Below, one piece after another: positions 40,518-48,957 of a stretch of DNA of 64,000 bases (positions are counted from its first letter, which is position 1; each line of letters opens with the position of its first letter). Both the position numbers and the translations under genes were made by a program. The DNA comes from Phycisphaeraceae bacterium. Its GTDB lineage: Bacteria > Planctomycetota > Phycisphaerae > Phycisphaerales > UBA1924. Where the stretch lies: NCBI GenBank assembly GCA_021297895.1, contig JAJTHN010000022.1:1-64000 (forward strand), in the 5' to 3' direction. The notes under the pieces were generated by a model. That model saw only the letters and a list, made by a program, of their open reading frames with translations. It did not search any database and had not been told where the DNA came from.

Positions 40518-41052
40518 AAATGGTCAAATTCTCAAATGGCCAAATGGTCAAATGAAGGCCGTCGGGGTCGTGCGCGTTCGGGGTTGGTGTGGTGGTTTGC
40601 GCGTTCGGGGGGCGGGCGGGCGATGATGGGCCGGTCGGGGCACCTGCTGAGGGGTCTGCGGGCGACGCGGAGGGGGTTTTTGCCGCTTTGAGGGCGTTTT
40701 TCCGCGCGCAGATGGAGTTCGTACGCGCGCAGATGCTCCATCTACGCGCGCACAAGGAGCACCTACGCGCGCAGATGGAGCTTGTACGCGCGCACGAGGA
40801 GCTTCTACGCGCGCACGAGGAGCTTCTACGCGCGCACGAGGAGCTTCTACGCGCGCAGATGGAGCACCTTCGCGCGAAGGTAGAGCACCATTGCGCGAAG
40901 ATGGAGCACCTTCGCGCGAAGGTGGAGCATCTTCGGACCACCAAACCCCTTCGCTGCCCCTTTCCCCCCTCCCAAACCCCTGACAAACCCCCCGACGCCC
41001 CCTCCCGCATGACTCGCTTTGACCATTTGGCCATTTGAACATTTGACCACTT
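40518..41052. mobile_element. 535-bp element with inverted repeats and 21-bp units
   Basis: The ends are inverted copies of a 35-bp AT-rich sequence (40518-40552 and 41018-41052) with 32 of 35 positions matching; they contrast sharply with the GC-rich surroundings. The interior holds eleven tandem 21-bp units at 40703-40933. No transposase is encoded. The arrangement resembles a non-autonomous, MITE-like element, but no target-site duplication was found by eye, so mobility is unproven. It occupies most of the 654-bp gap between yggS and the CoA-transferase gene. Confidence 0.55.
40703..40933. repeat. eleven 21-bp units, heptad-encoding
   Basis: Eleven units of exactly 21 bp, each starting with CGCGCG(C/A)A or a close variant, run from 40703 to 40933 without an indel. 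On the plus strand they read as RAxxExL-type heptads (RAHEELL three times, RAQMELV, RAKVEHL) within an open frame 40589-41038, which would fold as a coiled coil. On the minus strand the same DNA is also open (CARRSSS heptads). Three central units are identical. Confidence 0.85.
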
Positions 41053-41115
41053 GCCCCCCCCGCCCCCCCACTCCCGCGCGCCCCGCCCCGGCGCTCCGCC
41101 GCCCCGCCCCGGCAC

Positions 41116-41121
41116 TACGCT
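41116..41121 (+). promoter_or_regulatory. TACGCT, -10-like box before CoA-transferase A
   Basis: TACGCT ends 5 nt before ATG 41127 with TGGGC between and no ribosome-binding site. Confidence 0.4.
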
Positions 41122-41126
41122 TGGGC

Positions 41127-41909
41127 ATGAAGCAACGCCTCTTCCCCTCCCCGCACGCCGCCATGGCCGATCTGACCTCCATGGGCGTGCTGACCGATGG
41201 CGCGACGGTGATGGTCGGCGGCTTCGGGCTCTGCGGGATCCCCGAGCAGCTGATCCTGGCCCTCCGCGACAGCGGCGTGAAGGACCTGACGTGCATCAGC
41301 AACAACGCCGGGGTCGATGACTGGGGCCTGGGGCTGCTGCTCAAGACCCGGCAGATCCGCCGCATGATCTCCAGCTACGTCGGCGAGAACGCCGAGTTCG
41401 AGCGGCAGTTCCTCGGCGGCGAGCTGCAGATCGAATTCAACCCGCAGGGGACCCTGGCCGAGCGCATCCGCGCCGGCGGCGCGGGCATCCCCGCCTTCTA
41501 CACCGCCACGGGCGTCGGATCGCCGGTGCAGGAGGGCAAGGAGACGCGCGAGTTCTTCCGCCCCGATGATGATCCCCGCGGCATGAACCGCGTGAAGGGC
41601 TCGGCGCGCCCCGGGGCACGCCCGCGCGCGTACGTGCTGGAGACCGCGCTCTTTGCCGACCTTGCGCTGGTCAAGGCGTGGAAGGCCGATGCGGCGGGGA
41701 ACCTCATCTACCGCAAGACGGCCCGCAACTTCAACCCGATGATGGCCACCGCAGCGCGCTTCGTCATCGCCGAGGTCGAGGAGTTCGTCCCCACCGGCAC
41801 GCTGGACCCCGACAGCGTGCACACGCCGGGGAACTACATCGATCGGCTGGTCATCACCACGAGCCAGAAGCGCATCGAGCAGCGCACGGTGAGCAAGAAG
41901 GCGACGTGA
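41127..41909 (+). CDS. 3-oxoacid CoA-transferase subunit A, orphan
   Basis: A 260-residue alpha subunit of a class I CoA transferase (AtoD/ScoA type), which moves CoA between succinyl-CoA or acetyl-CoA and a 3-oxoacid. Marks are MVGGFGLCGIPEQLI at the CoA loop, TCISNNAGVDDWGLG, MISSYVGENAEFER, FNPQGTLAERIRAGGAGIPAFYT, and AARFVIAEVEEFV near the end. The catalytic glutamate is on subunit B, which is normally the next gene. Here the next gene is on the other strand and no B subunit is in the window. The start ATG 41127 follows a TACGCT box. Confidence 0.9.
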   Translation: MKQRLFPSPHAAMADLTSMGVLTDGATVMVGGFGLCGIPEQLILALRDSGVKDLTCISNNAGVDDWGLGLLLKTRQIRRMISSYVGENAEFERQFLGGELQIEFNPQGTLAERIRAGGAGIPAFYTATGVGSPVQEGKETREFFRPDDDPRGMNRVKGSARPGARPRAYVLETALFADLALVKAWKADAAGNLIYRKTARNFNPMMATAARFVIAEVEEFVPTGTLDPDSVHTPGNYIDRLVITTSQKRIEQRTVSKKAT

Positions 41910-41919
41910 GGAGCCGGGA

Positions 41920-42003
41920 ACGCGGCCCGCGACAGCGCTGGAGAGGTTCGGTACGGCGGCGGTGAGGTTCGCGGCGGCGGCGATGGGGTTTGCTGCGCGG
42001 GCT
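41920..42003. repeat. four degenerate 21-bp units between convergent genes
   Basis: Units at 41920-41940, 41941-41961, 41962-41982 and 41983-42003 repeat every 21 bp between the CoA-transferase gene and the convergent membrane-protein gene. The middle two share GAGGTTCG and a GCGGCGGCG end. Reverse-complemented, they contain GAACC plus GCC runs, like the 2591-2758 array. Confidence 0.5.
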
Positions 42004-42458
42004 TAGGCGTTCGACAGCACCGCCAGCCAAACCGCGATGATGCTGCGCCCCACCCACGCGACCGTGCGCACCCAGTGCCACGCGACAAGCCCCCTGTGCG
42101 TCGCCTCATCGAAGCCGCGCGAGAGTCGCTCGTGCTGCGGCACGCTGGCGATGAACGTCACGCCCCAGCAGACGGCCAGCAGCACGATCCCGGCGATGCT
42201 CAGCGCCCCGCCGAGCGTGCCGATCGTCCCGCCGGTGACCTGCCGCGTGAGGATGAGCCCCGCCGTCGCCGCCTCGGTGAGCATCAGCGGCCCGACGATC
42301 AGCCCCGTCCGCGAGACGTGCCGCTTCTCGTAGGCGACAAACGCCTCGCGCCCCACCGCCGCCATGAGCGGGTAGTGCACAACGGCCACGAAGAGCACCA
42401 GCCCCGTCATCCAGAGCGTGCCGGCAAGGTGCAGCGCGTGGATGAGCGTCTCGATCAC
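42003..42458 (-). CDS. four-helix membrane protein, unknown function
   Basis: A 151-residue integral membrane protein with four hydrophobic helices: near residues 4-24 (LHLAGTLWMTGLVLFVAVVH), 50-70, 80-105 and 130-148. Conserved-looking polar residues include His8, His25 and the HYPLM motif, which could bind haem or metal. No family was recognised. It begins with GTG overlapping the stop of the FAD oxidoreductase by 4 bp (GTGA), so it is translated as the last gene of that operon. A membrane partner for the flavoprotein is a reasonable guess. Confidence 0.7.
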   Translation of the reverse strand: MIETLIHALHLAGTLWMTGLVLFVAVVHYPLMAAVGREAFVAYEKRHVSRTGLIVGPLMLTEAATAGLILTRQVTGGTIGTLGGALSIAGIVLLAVCWGVTFIASVPQHERLSRGFDEATHRGLVAWHWVRTVAWVGRSIIAVWLAVLSNA

Positions 42459-43786
42459 GGCCGCTCTCCGCGCTGCGGCAGCGCCACACCCAGGTCGGCC
42501 ATGATCGCCTCGGCCGCGCGACGCCCCGATCGCATCGCGCCGTCGATGCTGGCGGTGTCGACATCGTCCCCCGCCCGATAGAGCCTCTCCGCGAGGCGCG
42601 TGGGACCCGTCGCGAGGCGCACGGGCCACTCCGCCCGCGTGTACCACGGCGGCGATTGATCCGGGAGCGCCGACGCGATGCGCTGAATCCGCAGCAGGCC
42701 CCACCGGGCGGTGTCCTCTGACGGGAACCAGCGCGACAACTGGCTCCGGCAGGCCGAGAGAAGCTCCGTGTCGCTGCGGTGATCGACGCCGAGCACGCTC
42801 AGACTCGCCAGGCTCTTTCCCGCAGGGGCGTACAGCGGCGAGACCGAGGACATGAACGCCAGGTTGGTGATCGGACCGGTGTTCTCACCGTCCAGCAGCA
42901 GCACCGCATCGCGCCCGGGCTGCGGCGGCGGGCCATCGATGGCCATGCACACGTTCGTGACACCCCTCCACGGCCGCCGCCAGCGCGCTGAACCGCTCTG
43001 TGCGCCCAGCAGTGCCTCCGCGGATGATCCCGGCGCGGCCACGACCACCGCCCGAGCCCGCATGGTGCCCACGTTCGCGATATCGACCTCCCCCGGCGCT
43101 GCACGCTCGACCTTCGCATTAAGCCAGAGCGTCCCCGGAGCCAGCCGCGAGGCGAGCTGATCGCTGATGCGCCCCATCCCGCCGCTCGGGACCGCCGCAT
43201 CTCCCTCGCTGAACATCTTGAAGACGAACTCCATCATCCTGCTCGAGCTTTTCAGCGATGAATCGAGCATGATGCCGCCCATGAAAGGGCGGAAGAAGCG
43301 GTCGATCATCGACTGGCCGAACCCGCGATCGCGCAGGAGCTGCTCGATCGTGCGTTCGGGACGCTCCGGCGCAAAGAGCCCGGCGACCGGGAGCTTCTGG
43401 ACCTCCGCCCGCAGCGTGCCGACCCGCACCTTATCGCTGATGGAGCCGACCTTTGCCAGCGCACCATCGAGCAAAGAGCCCGGACGCCGCCACGGATCCA
43501 TGAGCGTGTGCCACGATGAGCCGAAGAAGACCCTCGAGCCGGGCTCGAACGTCCGCAGATCCAGCGCGGGAAGGTCCAGAACCGCCCGAGCCTCCGGGTA
43601 CGCGGTCAGGAAGACCTGGAAACCGCGGTCGAGCAGGAAACCATCGACACGGTCGGTCCGCACACGGCCCCCGGGAGCATCGCAGGCCTCGAAAACCTGC
43701 GCCGAGAGCCCCGCACGCTGCAGCGAAAGGGCGCAGCACATCCCCGCAAGCCCCCCGCCGATGATGATCACGTCCGCCTGGTTCAT
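42455..43786 (-). CDS. FAD-dependent amine-oxidase/desaturase-like protein
   Basis: A 443-residue flavoprotein of the NAD(P)-binding FAD superfamily. DVIIIGGGLAGMCCALSLQRAG is the dinucleotide-binding fold, then GGRVRTDRVDGFLLDRGFQVF, matching amine oxidases and phytoene desaturases. The PFMGGIMLDSSL and SGGMGRISDQLASR segments are seen in the same branch. The C-terminal FAD motif reads LYRAGDDVDTASIDGAMRSG. The substrate is unknown. The ATG shares a base with the redoxin stop and the stop overlaps the next start, so the three genes are coupled. TTG 43789 is the next possible start and less likely. Confidence 0.88.
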   Translation of the reverse strand: MNQADVIIIGGGLAGMCCALSLQRAGLSAQVFEACDAPGGRVRTDRVDGFLLDRGFQVFLTAYPEARAVLDLPALDLRTFEPGSRVFFGSSWHTLMDPWRRPGSLLDGALAKVGSISDKVRVGTLRAEVQKLPVAGLFAPERPERTIEQLLRDRGFGQSMIDRFFRPFMGGIMLDSSLKSSSRMMEFVFKMFSEGDAAVPSGGMGRISDQLASRLAPGTLWLNAKVERAAPGEVDIANVGTMRARAVVVAAPGSSAEALLGAQSGSARWRRPWRGVTNVCMAIDGPPPQPGRDAVLLLDGENTGPITNLAFMSSVSPLYAPAGKSLASLSVLGVDHRSDTELLSACRSQLSRWFPSEDTARWGLLRIQRIASALPDQSPPWYTRAEWPVRLATGPTRLAERLYRAGDDVDTASIDGAMRSGRRAAEAIMADLGVALPQRGERP

Positions 43787-44388
43787 CAACGAGCATCTCC
43801 ATCACGCCGCGGGCCGCTGGCATGGGCCGCGCAGGCGATGGCAACGTAGTCAGGCCGATCGGCGGCCGATGCGTGCCGGTAGGCGGAGGTCACGACCCCA
43901 TCGCGGATGAGAAAAGCCCCGGGCATCTGGAAACCGTCGCCGACCAGGCGGCCGACGATGTGCCCGCGGAGGGTCGCCGCAACACCGCGGACAAAGCAGC
44001 GAAGACCGAAGAGCTGCCGCAGCGAACCGCGGCCGAGCCCCATCGCGCGGTAGAGCCGGCGATCCGGATCGGAGAGATGATCGACGCCGCCGAGGCCCGA
44101 GGACTCGAGCCAGTCGCCGGCCCGATGGGCAGGGGTCATGTGCACGAGCACGATGCGGACGCCCGAGGCCTCGATGCGGGCCCGCCGCGCGGCGATGTCG
44201 GCCAGCGCTTCCTTGCAGAAGGTGCACCCGGAGTGCCTGAGAAAGACCAGCAGCACACCCGCGCCCGCGCTGGCCGCGGCGATGCTCCGCCCGTCGGCGA
44301 GCGCGGCGGTCGAAAGGGCCTCATCGGCCGATCGGAACTCATCGCCGGGGGGCAAAGCCGCGCCGGCACGATCGCGATGGTTGTTCAT
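43786..44388 (-). CDS. thioredoxin-fold redoxin (PrxL/SelU-like)
   Basis: A 200-residue thioredoxin-fold protein of the AhpC/TSA antioxidant branch. The redox pair is CxxC in LRHSGCTFCKEAL, around residues 55-58, placed where peroxiredoxins have the peroxidatic cysteine. PDRRLYRAMGLG and GAFLIRDGVVTSAYRHASA are family-like. It is probably a thiol-disulfide or peroxide reductant working with the FAD oxidoreductase encoded immediately downstream. It lies 27 bp after the upstream membrane-protein gene. Confidence 0.8.
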   Translation of the reverse strand: MNNHRDRAGAALPPGDEFRSADEALSTAALADGRSIAAASAGAGVLLVFLRHSGCTFCKEALADIAARRARIEASGVRIVLVHMTPAHRAGDWLESSGLGGVDHLSDPDRRLYRAMGLGRGSLRQLFGLRCFVRGVAATLRGHIVGRLVGDGFQMPGAFLIRDGVVTSAYRHASAADRPDYVAIACAAHASGPRRDGDAR

Positions 44389-44415
44389 GGTGGGACACTC
44401 CGCACGCCCGGTGCA

Positions 44416-44889
44416 TCAACCGCGAACGCCGCCGCGGCTGCGCCACGCGGCAAGGAGGATCAGCGCGAAGGGGACCCACCAGATCAGATCGTTGAAGATG
44501 ATGGTGAGCCAGAACTCGCTCGGGAGCGTGCCGTCGTTCCACGGTTTGACAAGGCCGATCGGCCCGAAGATCTTGCCGAGGAAACCGACGAGCACGATGG
44601 GCCAGTGACGCAGCGGGTCGCGCGCCGCGGCGAGATAGCCGACGCCGTACACGCCGACGATCATCCCGATGCACGCCCAGAAGTTCAGCGTGACGGCGCT
44701 CTGATCCGGCAGATCGAGCAGCGAGAGGGTCCACTGCGGAAAGAGGATCACCACGGCCCCCCAGAGGATGTTGTAAAGCCCCGCGACGGCGAGCACGGGG
44801 CCCATCCAGGGACGACGGTCGCCGCCGCGGGCGATCCAACCCGGTGCTCCGTGATGAACGGTCGATGCGGCGGAGGTCGTGGTGCTCAT
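44416..44889 (-). CDS. five-helix membrane protein, unknown function
   Basis: A 157-residue membrane protein with about five hydrophobic helices: LAVAGLYNILWGAVVILF, FWACIGMIVGVYGVGYLAAA, WPIVLVGFLGKIFGPIGL, FWLTIIFNDLIWWVPFALIL among them. The N-terminal 25 residues are Thr/Ser/Ala-rich and polar. No named family was recognised. The ATG overlaps the stop of the esterase gene by 4 bp (ATGA), so it is co-translated with it. The position in an operon with a redoxin and a flavoprotein suggests an envelope redox system, but the role is not known. Confidence 0.75.
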   Translation of the reverse strand: MSTTTSAASTVHHGAPGWIARGGDRRPWMGPVLAVAGLYNILWGAVVILFPQWTLSLLDLPDQSAVTLNFWACIGMIVGVYGVGYLAAARDPLRHWPIVLVGFLGKIFGPIGLVKPWNDGTLPSEFWLTIIFNDLIWWVPFALILLAAWRSRGGVRG

Positions 44890-46652
44890 GGGGCGTCCTT
44901 TGGTGCGTTCGGTGCGTCGCCGGCCCGCGCTCCGGCCAGGAGCCAGTCGATCGCGCGGGGGAGTTCGTCGTTGACAACAAGTGTGTGCCCCGCGCCGGCG
45001 GCCTCGATGAACTCGATCGGCGCTCCGGCGGCCGCCGAGGCCTCGGCCGCGCGCTGCAGCGGGGCGGCGGGGATGATCGGATCGTTCTCGGCGGCGATGA
45101 CCAGCATCGGCGCGACATCCGGCGGCTGTGCGCGCCTCGGCCCGCCAGCGATGCACGCCACCGCCGCCAGTCGATCGCGCTCGCTCAGGGCCAGGGCCGA
45201 CGCCGCCGCCGCGCCCATGGAGTGTCCGACGACGTACACGCGCGCCGGATCGATGTCCCACCGCTCGCTCGCGAAGTCGAGCAGCGCCGCGAACATGGCG
45301 TTGCCCTGCGGTCGGCCATCACCGGCACGCAGCGTCGTCGCGCCCATGATCGTCTCGGTCCGCGGCGAGAGCACGATGAAGCCGCGCTGCTCCGCGAGTC
45401 TCGCGATGAGGCCCGCGCCGTAGGCGTCGAGGAACATGTTCTCATCACCGCCCGCGCCGTGAAGGGCGATGACGACCGGAACACGCCGACCCGCACCGAT
45501 CGCGGCCGCCGCGGACTCCGGAACGACCACGCGCACCGGCAGCGTCGGGACACCGTCGATCGGGAGCGTGAGATGCCAGTCTCCCGCGCCCGCGAAAGCG
45601 TGCAACCCCGCGCGCATGTTCTCGATCTCGCGCTGGATCTGCTCGGTGAGCGAGATCGGGTGGCTCTGGAACTCGGCGCTGTTGTTGGGCGAAGGCTCGT
45701 CGACGAGCAACGCGATGCGCGAGCGAACGAGCAACGCATCACCGGGCCGCGCCGTTGCCTCGGCCTCGCCGACCGCGCGTTCGAGGCGATCTCGCGTCGT
45801 GCTCATGGGCTCGGGCAGCACGTAGAAGACACCGAGATTCTGCTCGGCGAACGCTGCGGGGACCGCGGCCTTGTCCGGGTCCACGCCGTCGCGATCCATG
45901 CGCAGACGCAGTTCGTGCCAGCCCTGTGCAAGATCCTTGGTCGGGACCGCGATGGTGGTGTCAACCCAGACCCAACGGGCGTTGTCCGGGCCGGACTCGA
46001 TGCGGGGCACGCCCACGTCGATCGTGATTCCGGGCCCGCAGGTGTGCTCGCTGCCGATGTGCAAGACGAGACCGACACGCTTATCGGCAGCCGGTTGGCT
46101 GTCAGGACGCCACTGCACCCGGTACATGGACGTCAGGCGGACCTGCACGGATTGGATGGTGCCGCCGAGTGATGGCTGCACAAGGCGCGAGGGTGTGACG
46201 GAGGCCTTGACGGAACTGACCAGTTGTTGCGGCAGATCGAAGCGGAAGTCGCTCACGCCCGCCGCGGAGAGCAGTTCCGCGTGCAGAGCGTTGACCTTCC
46301 GCACCGCGTTCGCGAAGTTTCCCGTAAAGAAGTCGCTCGTCAGCCCATCGAACGAACGGTGGGCCGACAGCCGAAGCGGCGACTCCGCCCACCCACTGCC
46401 CCCCGGTATCGACGCGGCCGCCGCCGCGGCCATGTACGCGCGATCCAGCGCGACATACGCCCTCGCCAGATCCGCACGCGTGACGCTCACCGCCGGTCGC
46501 CACGGCCTTGAGGGCTCAGAGATGCGCACTTGCGCCGCCGCAAGGGCGGCGGGCGCCTGCGCGAACGCGCGCGCCGTGTCGAGCGTTGCGGTTGTCACGT
46601 TGGCAACCAGCAATGCCGCCAGGGCGAGGTTTGCCGTGCGTGCGATGGGCAT
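44886..46652 (-). CDS. exported alpha/beta hydrolase (esterase)
   Basis: A 588-residue protein. Residues 1-32 are a signal peptide. Residues about 45-320 form an N-terminal domain of unknown fold. The C-terminal 260 residues are an esterase/dienelactone-hydrolase domain: VVIALHGAGGDENMFL for the oxyanion hole, nucleophile in YVVGHSMGAAAASAL, acid in AAENDPIIP and His in GAGHTLVV. It resembles feruloyl-esterase or PHB-depolymerase-type lipases in the periplasm or secreted; the substrate is unknown. It is 18 bp after the SDR gene and overlaps the next gene by 4 bp. Confidence 0.85.
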   Translation of the reverse strand: MPIARTANLALAALLVANVTTATLDTARAFAQAPAALAAAQVRISEPSRPWRPAVSVTRADLARAYVALDRAYMAAAAAASIPGGSGWAESPLRLSAHRSFDGLTSDFFTGNFANAVRKVNALHAELLSAAGVSDFRFDLPQQLVSSVKASVTPSRLVQPSLGGTIQSVQVRLTSMYRVQWRPDSQPAADKRVGLVLHIGSEHTCGPGITIDVGVPRIESGPDNARWVWVDTTIAVPTKDLAQGWHELRLRMDRDGVDPDKAAVPAAFAEQNLGVFYVLPEPMSTTRDRLERAVGEAEATARPGDALLVRSRIALLVDEPSPNNSAEFQSHPISLTEQIQREIENMRAGLHAFAGAGDWHLTLPIDGVPTLPVRVVVPESAAAAIGAGRRVPVVIALHGAGGDENMFLDAYGAGLIARLAEQRGFIVLSPRTETIMGATTLRAGDGRPQGNAMFAALLDFASERWDIDPARVYVVGHSMGAAAASALALSERDRLAAVACIAGGPRRAQPPDVAPMLVIAAENDPIIPAAPLQRAAEASAAAGAPIEFIEAAGAGHTLVVNDELPRAIDWLLAGARAGDAPNAPKDAP

Positions 46653-46670
46653 GTCCGATGCTCCTGAACG

Positions 46671-47447
46671 TCACATCTTCATGCGCGGTCGGACACGCGA
46701 GAGGCCGCCGTCGACCGCGAGGGTCTGGCCGGTGATCCATGAGTTGGCGGGATCGAGCAGGAACACCACCGCCGCGGCGACTTCAGCGGCCTCGCCGAGC
46801 CGTCCCAGCGGGTGCATCGCGATCGAGGCCTTCTCGGCGACTTCGCTTGAGACCAGCGGCTTGGCCATCGGCGTGCGCGTGAGGCCCGGGGCAACGGCGT
46901 TGACGCGGATGGCCGGGGCGTACGTCGCGGCGGCGGCGCGAACGAGTCCGCTCACGCCGGCCTTGGCCGCGGCGATGGCCTCGTGGTTGGGCAAGCCCAC
47001 CTCGCCGGCGGTCGAACTCATGAGCACGACCGCGCCGCCGGAGCTGCGCATCACGCGGCCAGCGCTGCGCACGATCGCAAAGGCGCTGGTGAGATTCTGA
47101 TCGATGACCGAGCGGAAGTCCGCGGCGCTGGTCTGATGCGCCGCCTTGAGCATGATCGACCCGGCAAGGTTGGCCGCGCCGACGAGCGAGCCGAACTTCG
47201 CGATGGCTTGGTCAAAGAGGGCATCAACCTGCTCGAAACTCGTCGCGTCGCAGACAGCGTGCTCGCACCCGAGCCGCGACGAAACCGCCGCCAAACGCGC
47301 CTCATCGCGGCCGGCGATCATGACCCTCGCGCCCGCCGCGACGAGCCTCTCGGCCACGTTCGCACCGATTCCGCCCGCGCCGCCGATGATGAGCACACCC
47401 TGCCCGGCAAAGGCCGGGGAACCCGCAGAACCTGATTGTCCGTCCAT
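46671..47447 (-). CDS. short-chain dehydrogenase-like, atypical active site
   Basis: A 258-residue SDR-fold protein. The cofactor motif is LIIGGAGGIGANVAERL near residue 20, with AGRDEARL choosing the cofactor and ANLAGS replacing the usual NNAG. Ser is present in VLMSSTAGE. The expected YxxxK reads IAAAK (LPNHEAIAAAKAG), so the catalytic tyrosine is replaced by isoleucine. A C-terminal GQTLAVDGGLSRV is normal. Standard dehydrogenase activity is doubtful; it may be a variant with another mechanism or a non-catalytic protein. GGAAAGG lies ahead of ATG 47447, and a TATCCT box is 38 nt upstream. Confidence 0.85.
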   Translation of the reverse strand: MDGQSGSAGSPAFAGQGVLIIGGAGGIGANVAERLVAAGARVMIAGRDEARLAAVSSRLGCEHAVCDATSFEQVDALFDQAIAKFGSLVGAANLAGSIMLKAAHQTSAADFRSVIDQNLTSAFAIVRSAGRVMRSSGGAVVLMSSTAGEVGLPNHEAIAAAKAGVSGLVRAAAATYAPAIRVNAVAPGLTRTPMAKPLVSSEVAEKASIAMHPLGRLGEAAEVAAAVVFLLDPANSWITGQTLAVDGGLSRVRPRMKM

Positions 47448-47519
47448 GGTCCGCCTTTCCAAAGCGACCTTCAAGGTGGGATCGGAGGATAGGCCCGGCG
47501 CGATCGCGTGCCGATGGGC

Positions 47520-47579
47520 GAGGCCGGGGGTGAGGCCGGGGGTGAGGCCGGGGGTGAGGCCGGGGGTGAGGCCGGCAAT
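47520..47579. repeat. 12-bp tandem repeat, four perfect copies
   Basis: Four perfect copies of a 12-bp unit beginning GAGGCCGGGGGT (47520-47567) and one diverged copy (47568-47579) sit in the 191-bp gap between the SDR and ABC ATPase genes. On the plus strand it reads as repeats of Gly-Glu-Ala-Gly. Slippage at this tract is likely between strains. Confidence 0.85.
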
Positions 47580-47638
47580 GGGACCGGTAACGGGGACCGG
47601 AACTGCGCCAAGTTGCCGAAGCGCGCCCGAAGCGCGGC

Positions 47639-48619
<981 letters not shown>

Positions 48620-48669
48620 GCGCGGTGAATCCCCCCCACTTCGGCGACGACGCCGTGACGTCGGACTGG

Positions 48670-48957
48670 TCAGCGGGTGGTCGAGTAGTTGCCGGTCAGT
48701 TGGTCGCCGAAGAAGCGGTGCACAACGCCCATGAGCAGGCCCATGGAAACGGTGGTCACGGCAATGGTCAGGATGATGATGCAGGTGGCAAAGGTCACCT
48801 GGTTCTTGCGGACCCACTTCAGGCACATGCCCAGCAGCGCAACCAAGGTGAGAATGCCCAGGCAGATGAAGATCGCGATCGGGCCGGAGCCATCGCCGAG
48901 CAGCATCACGCCGGGGGTCATCGTCGAGTCGGTGATAGTCGCAAGCGCCTGCGTCAT
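48670..48957 (-). CDS. small two-helix membrane protein
   Basis: A 95-residue protein with two hydrophobic helices (IAIFICLGILTLVALLGMCL and FATCIIILTIAVTTVSMGLL). The N-terminus has TMTPGVMLLGDGSGP and the C-terminus is short and polar. No family was recognised; the shape resembles MotA/ExbB-type or small transporter accessory proteins. It sits 50 bp before the OppF-type ATPase gene on the same strand and next to the rest of the transporter, so it may be an accessory. ATG 48957 has no clear Shine-Dalgarno. Confidence 0.65.
   Translation of the reverse strand: MTQALATITDSTMTPGVMLLGDGSGPIAIFICLGILTLVALLGMCLKWVRKNQVTFATCIIILTIAVTTVSMGLLMGVVHRFFGDQLTGNYSTTR

Noticed and set aside
40703-40933. 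CRISPR array
   Set aside because: The 21-bp units are contiguous with no variable spacers, and no cas gene is present.
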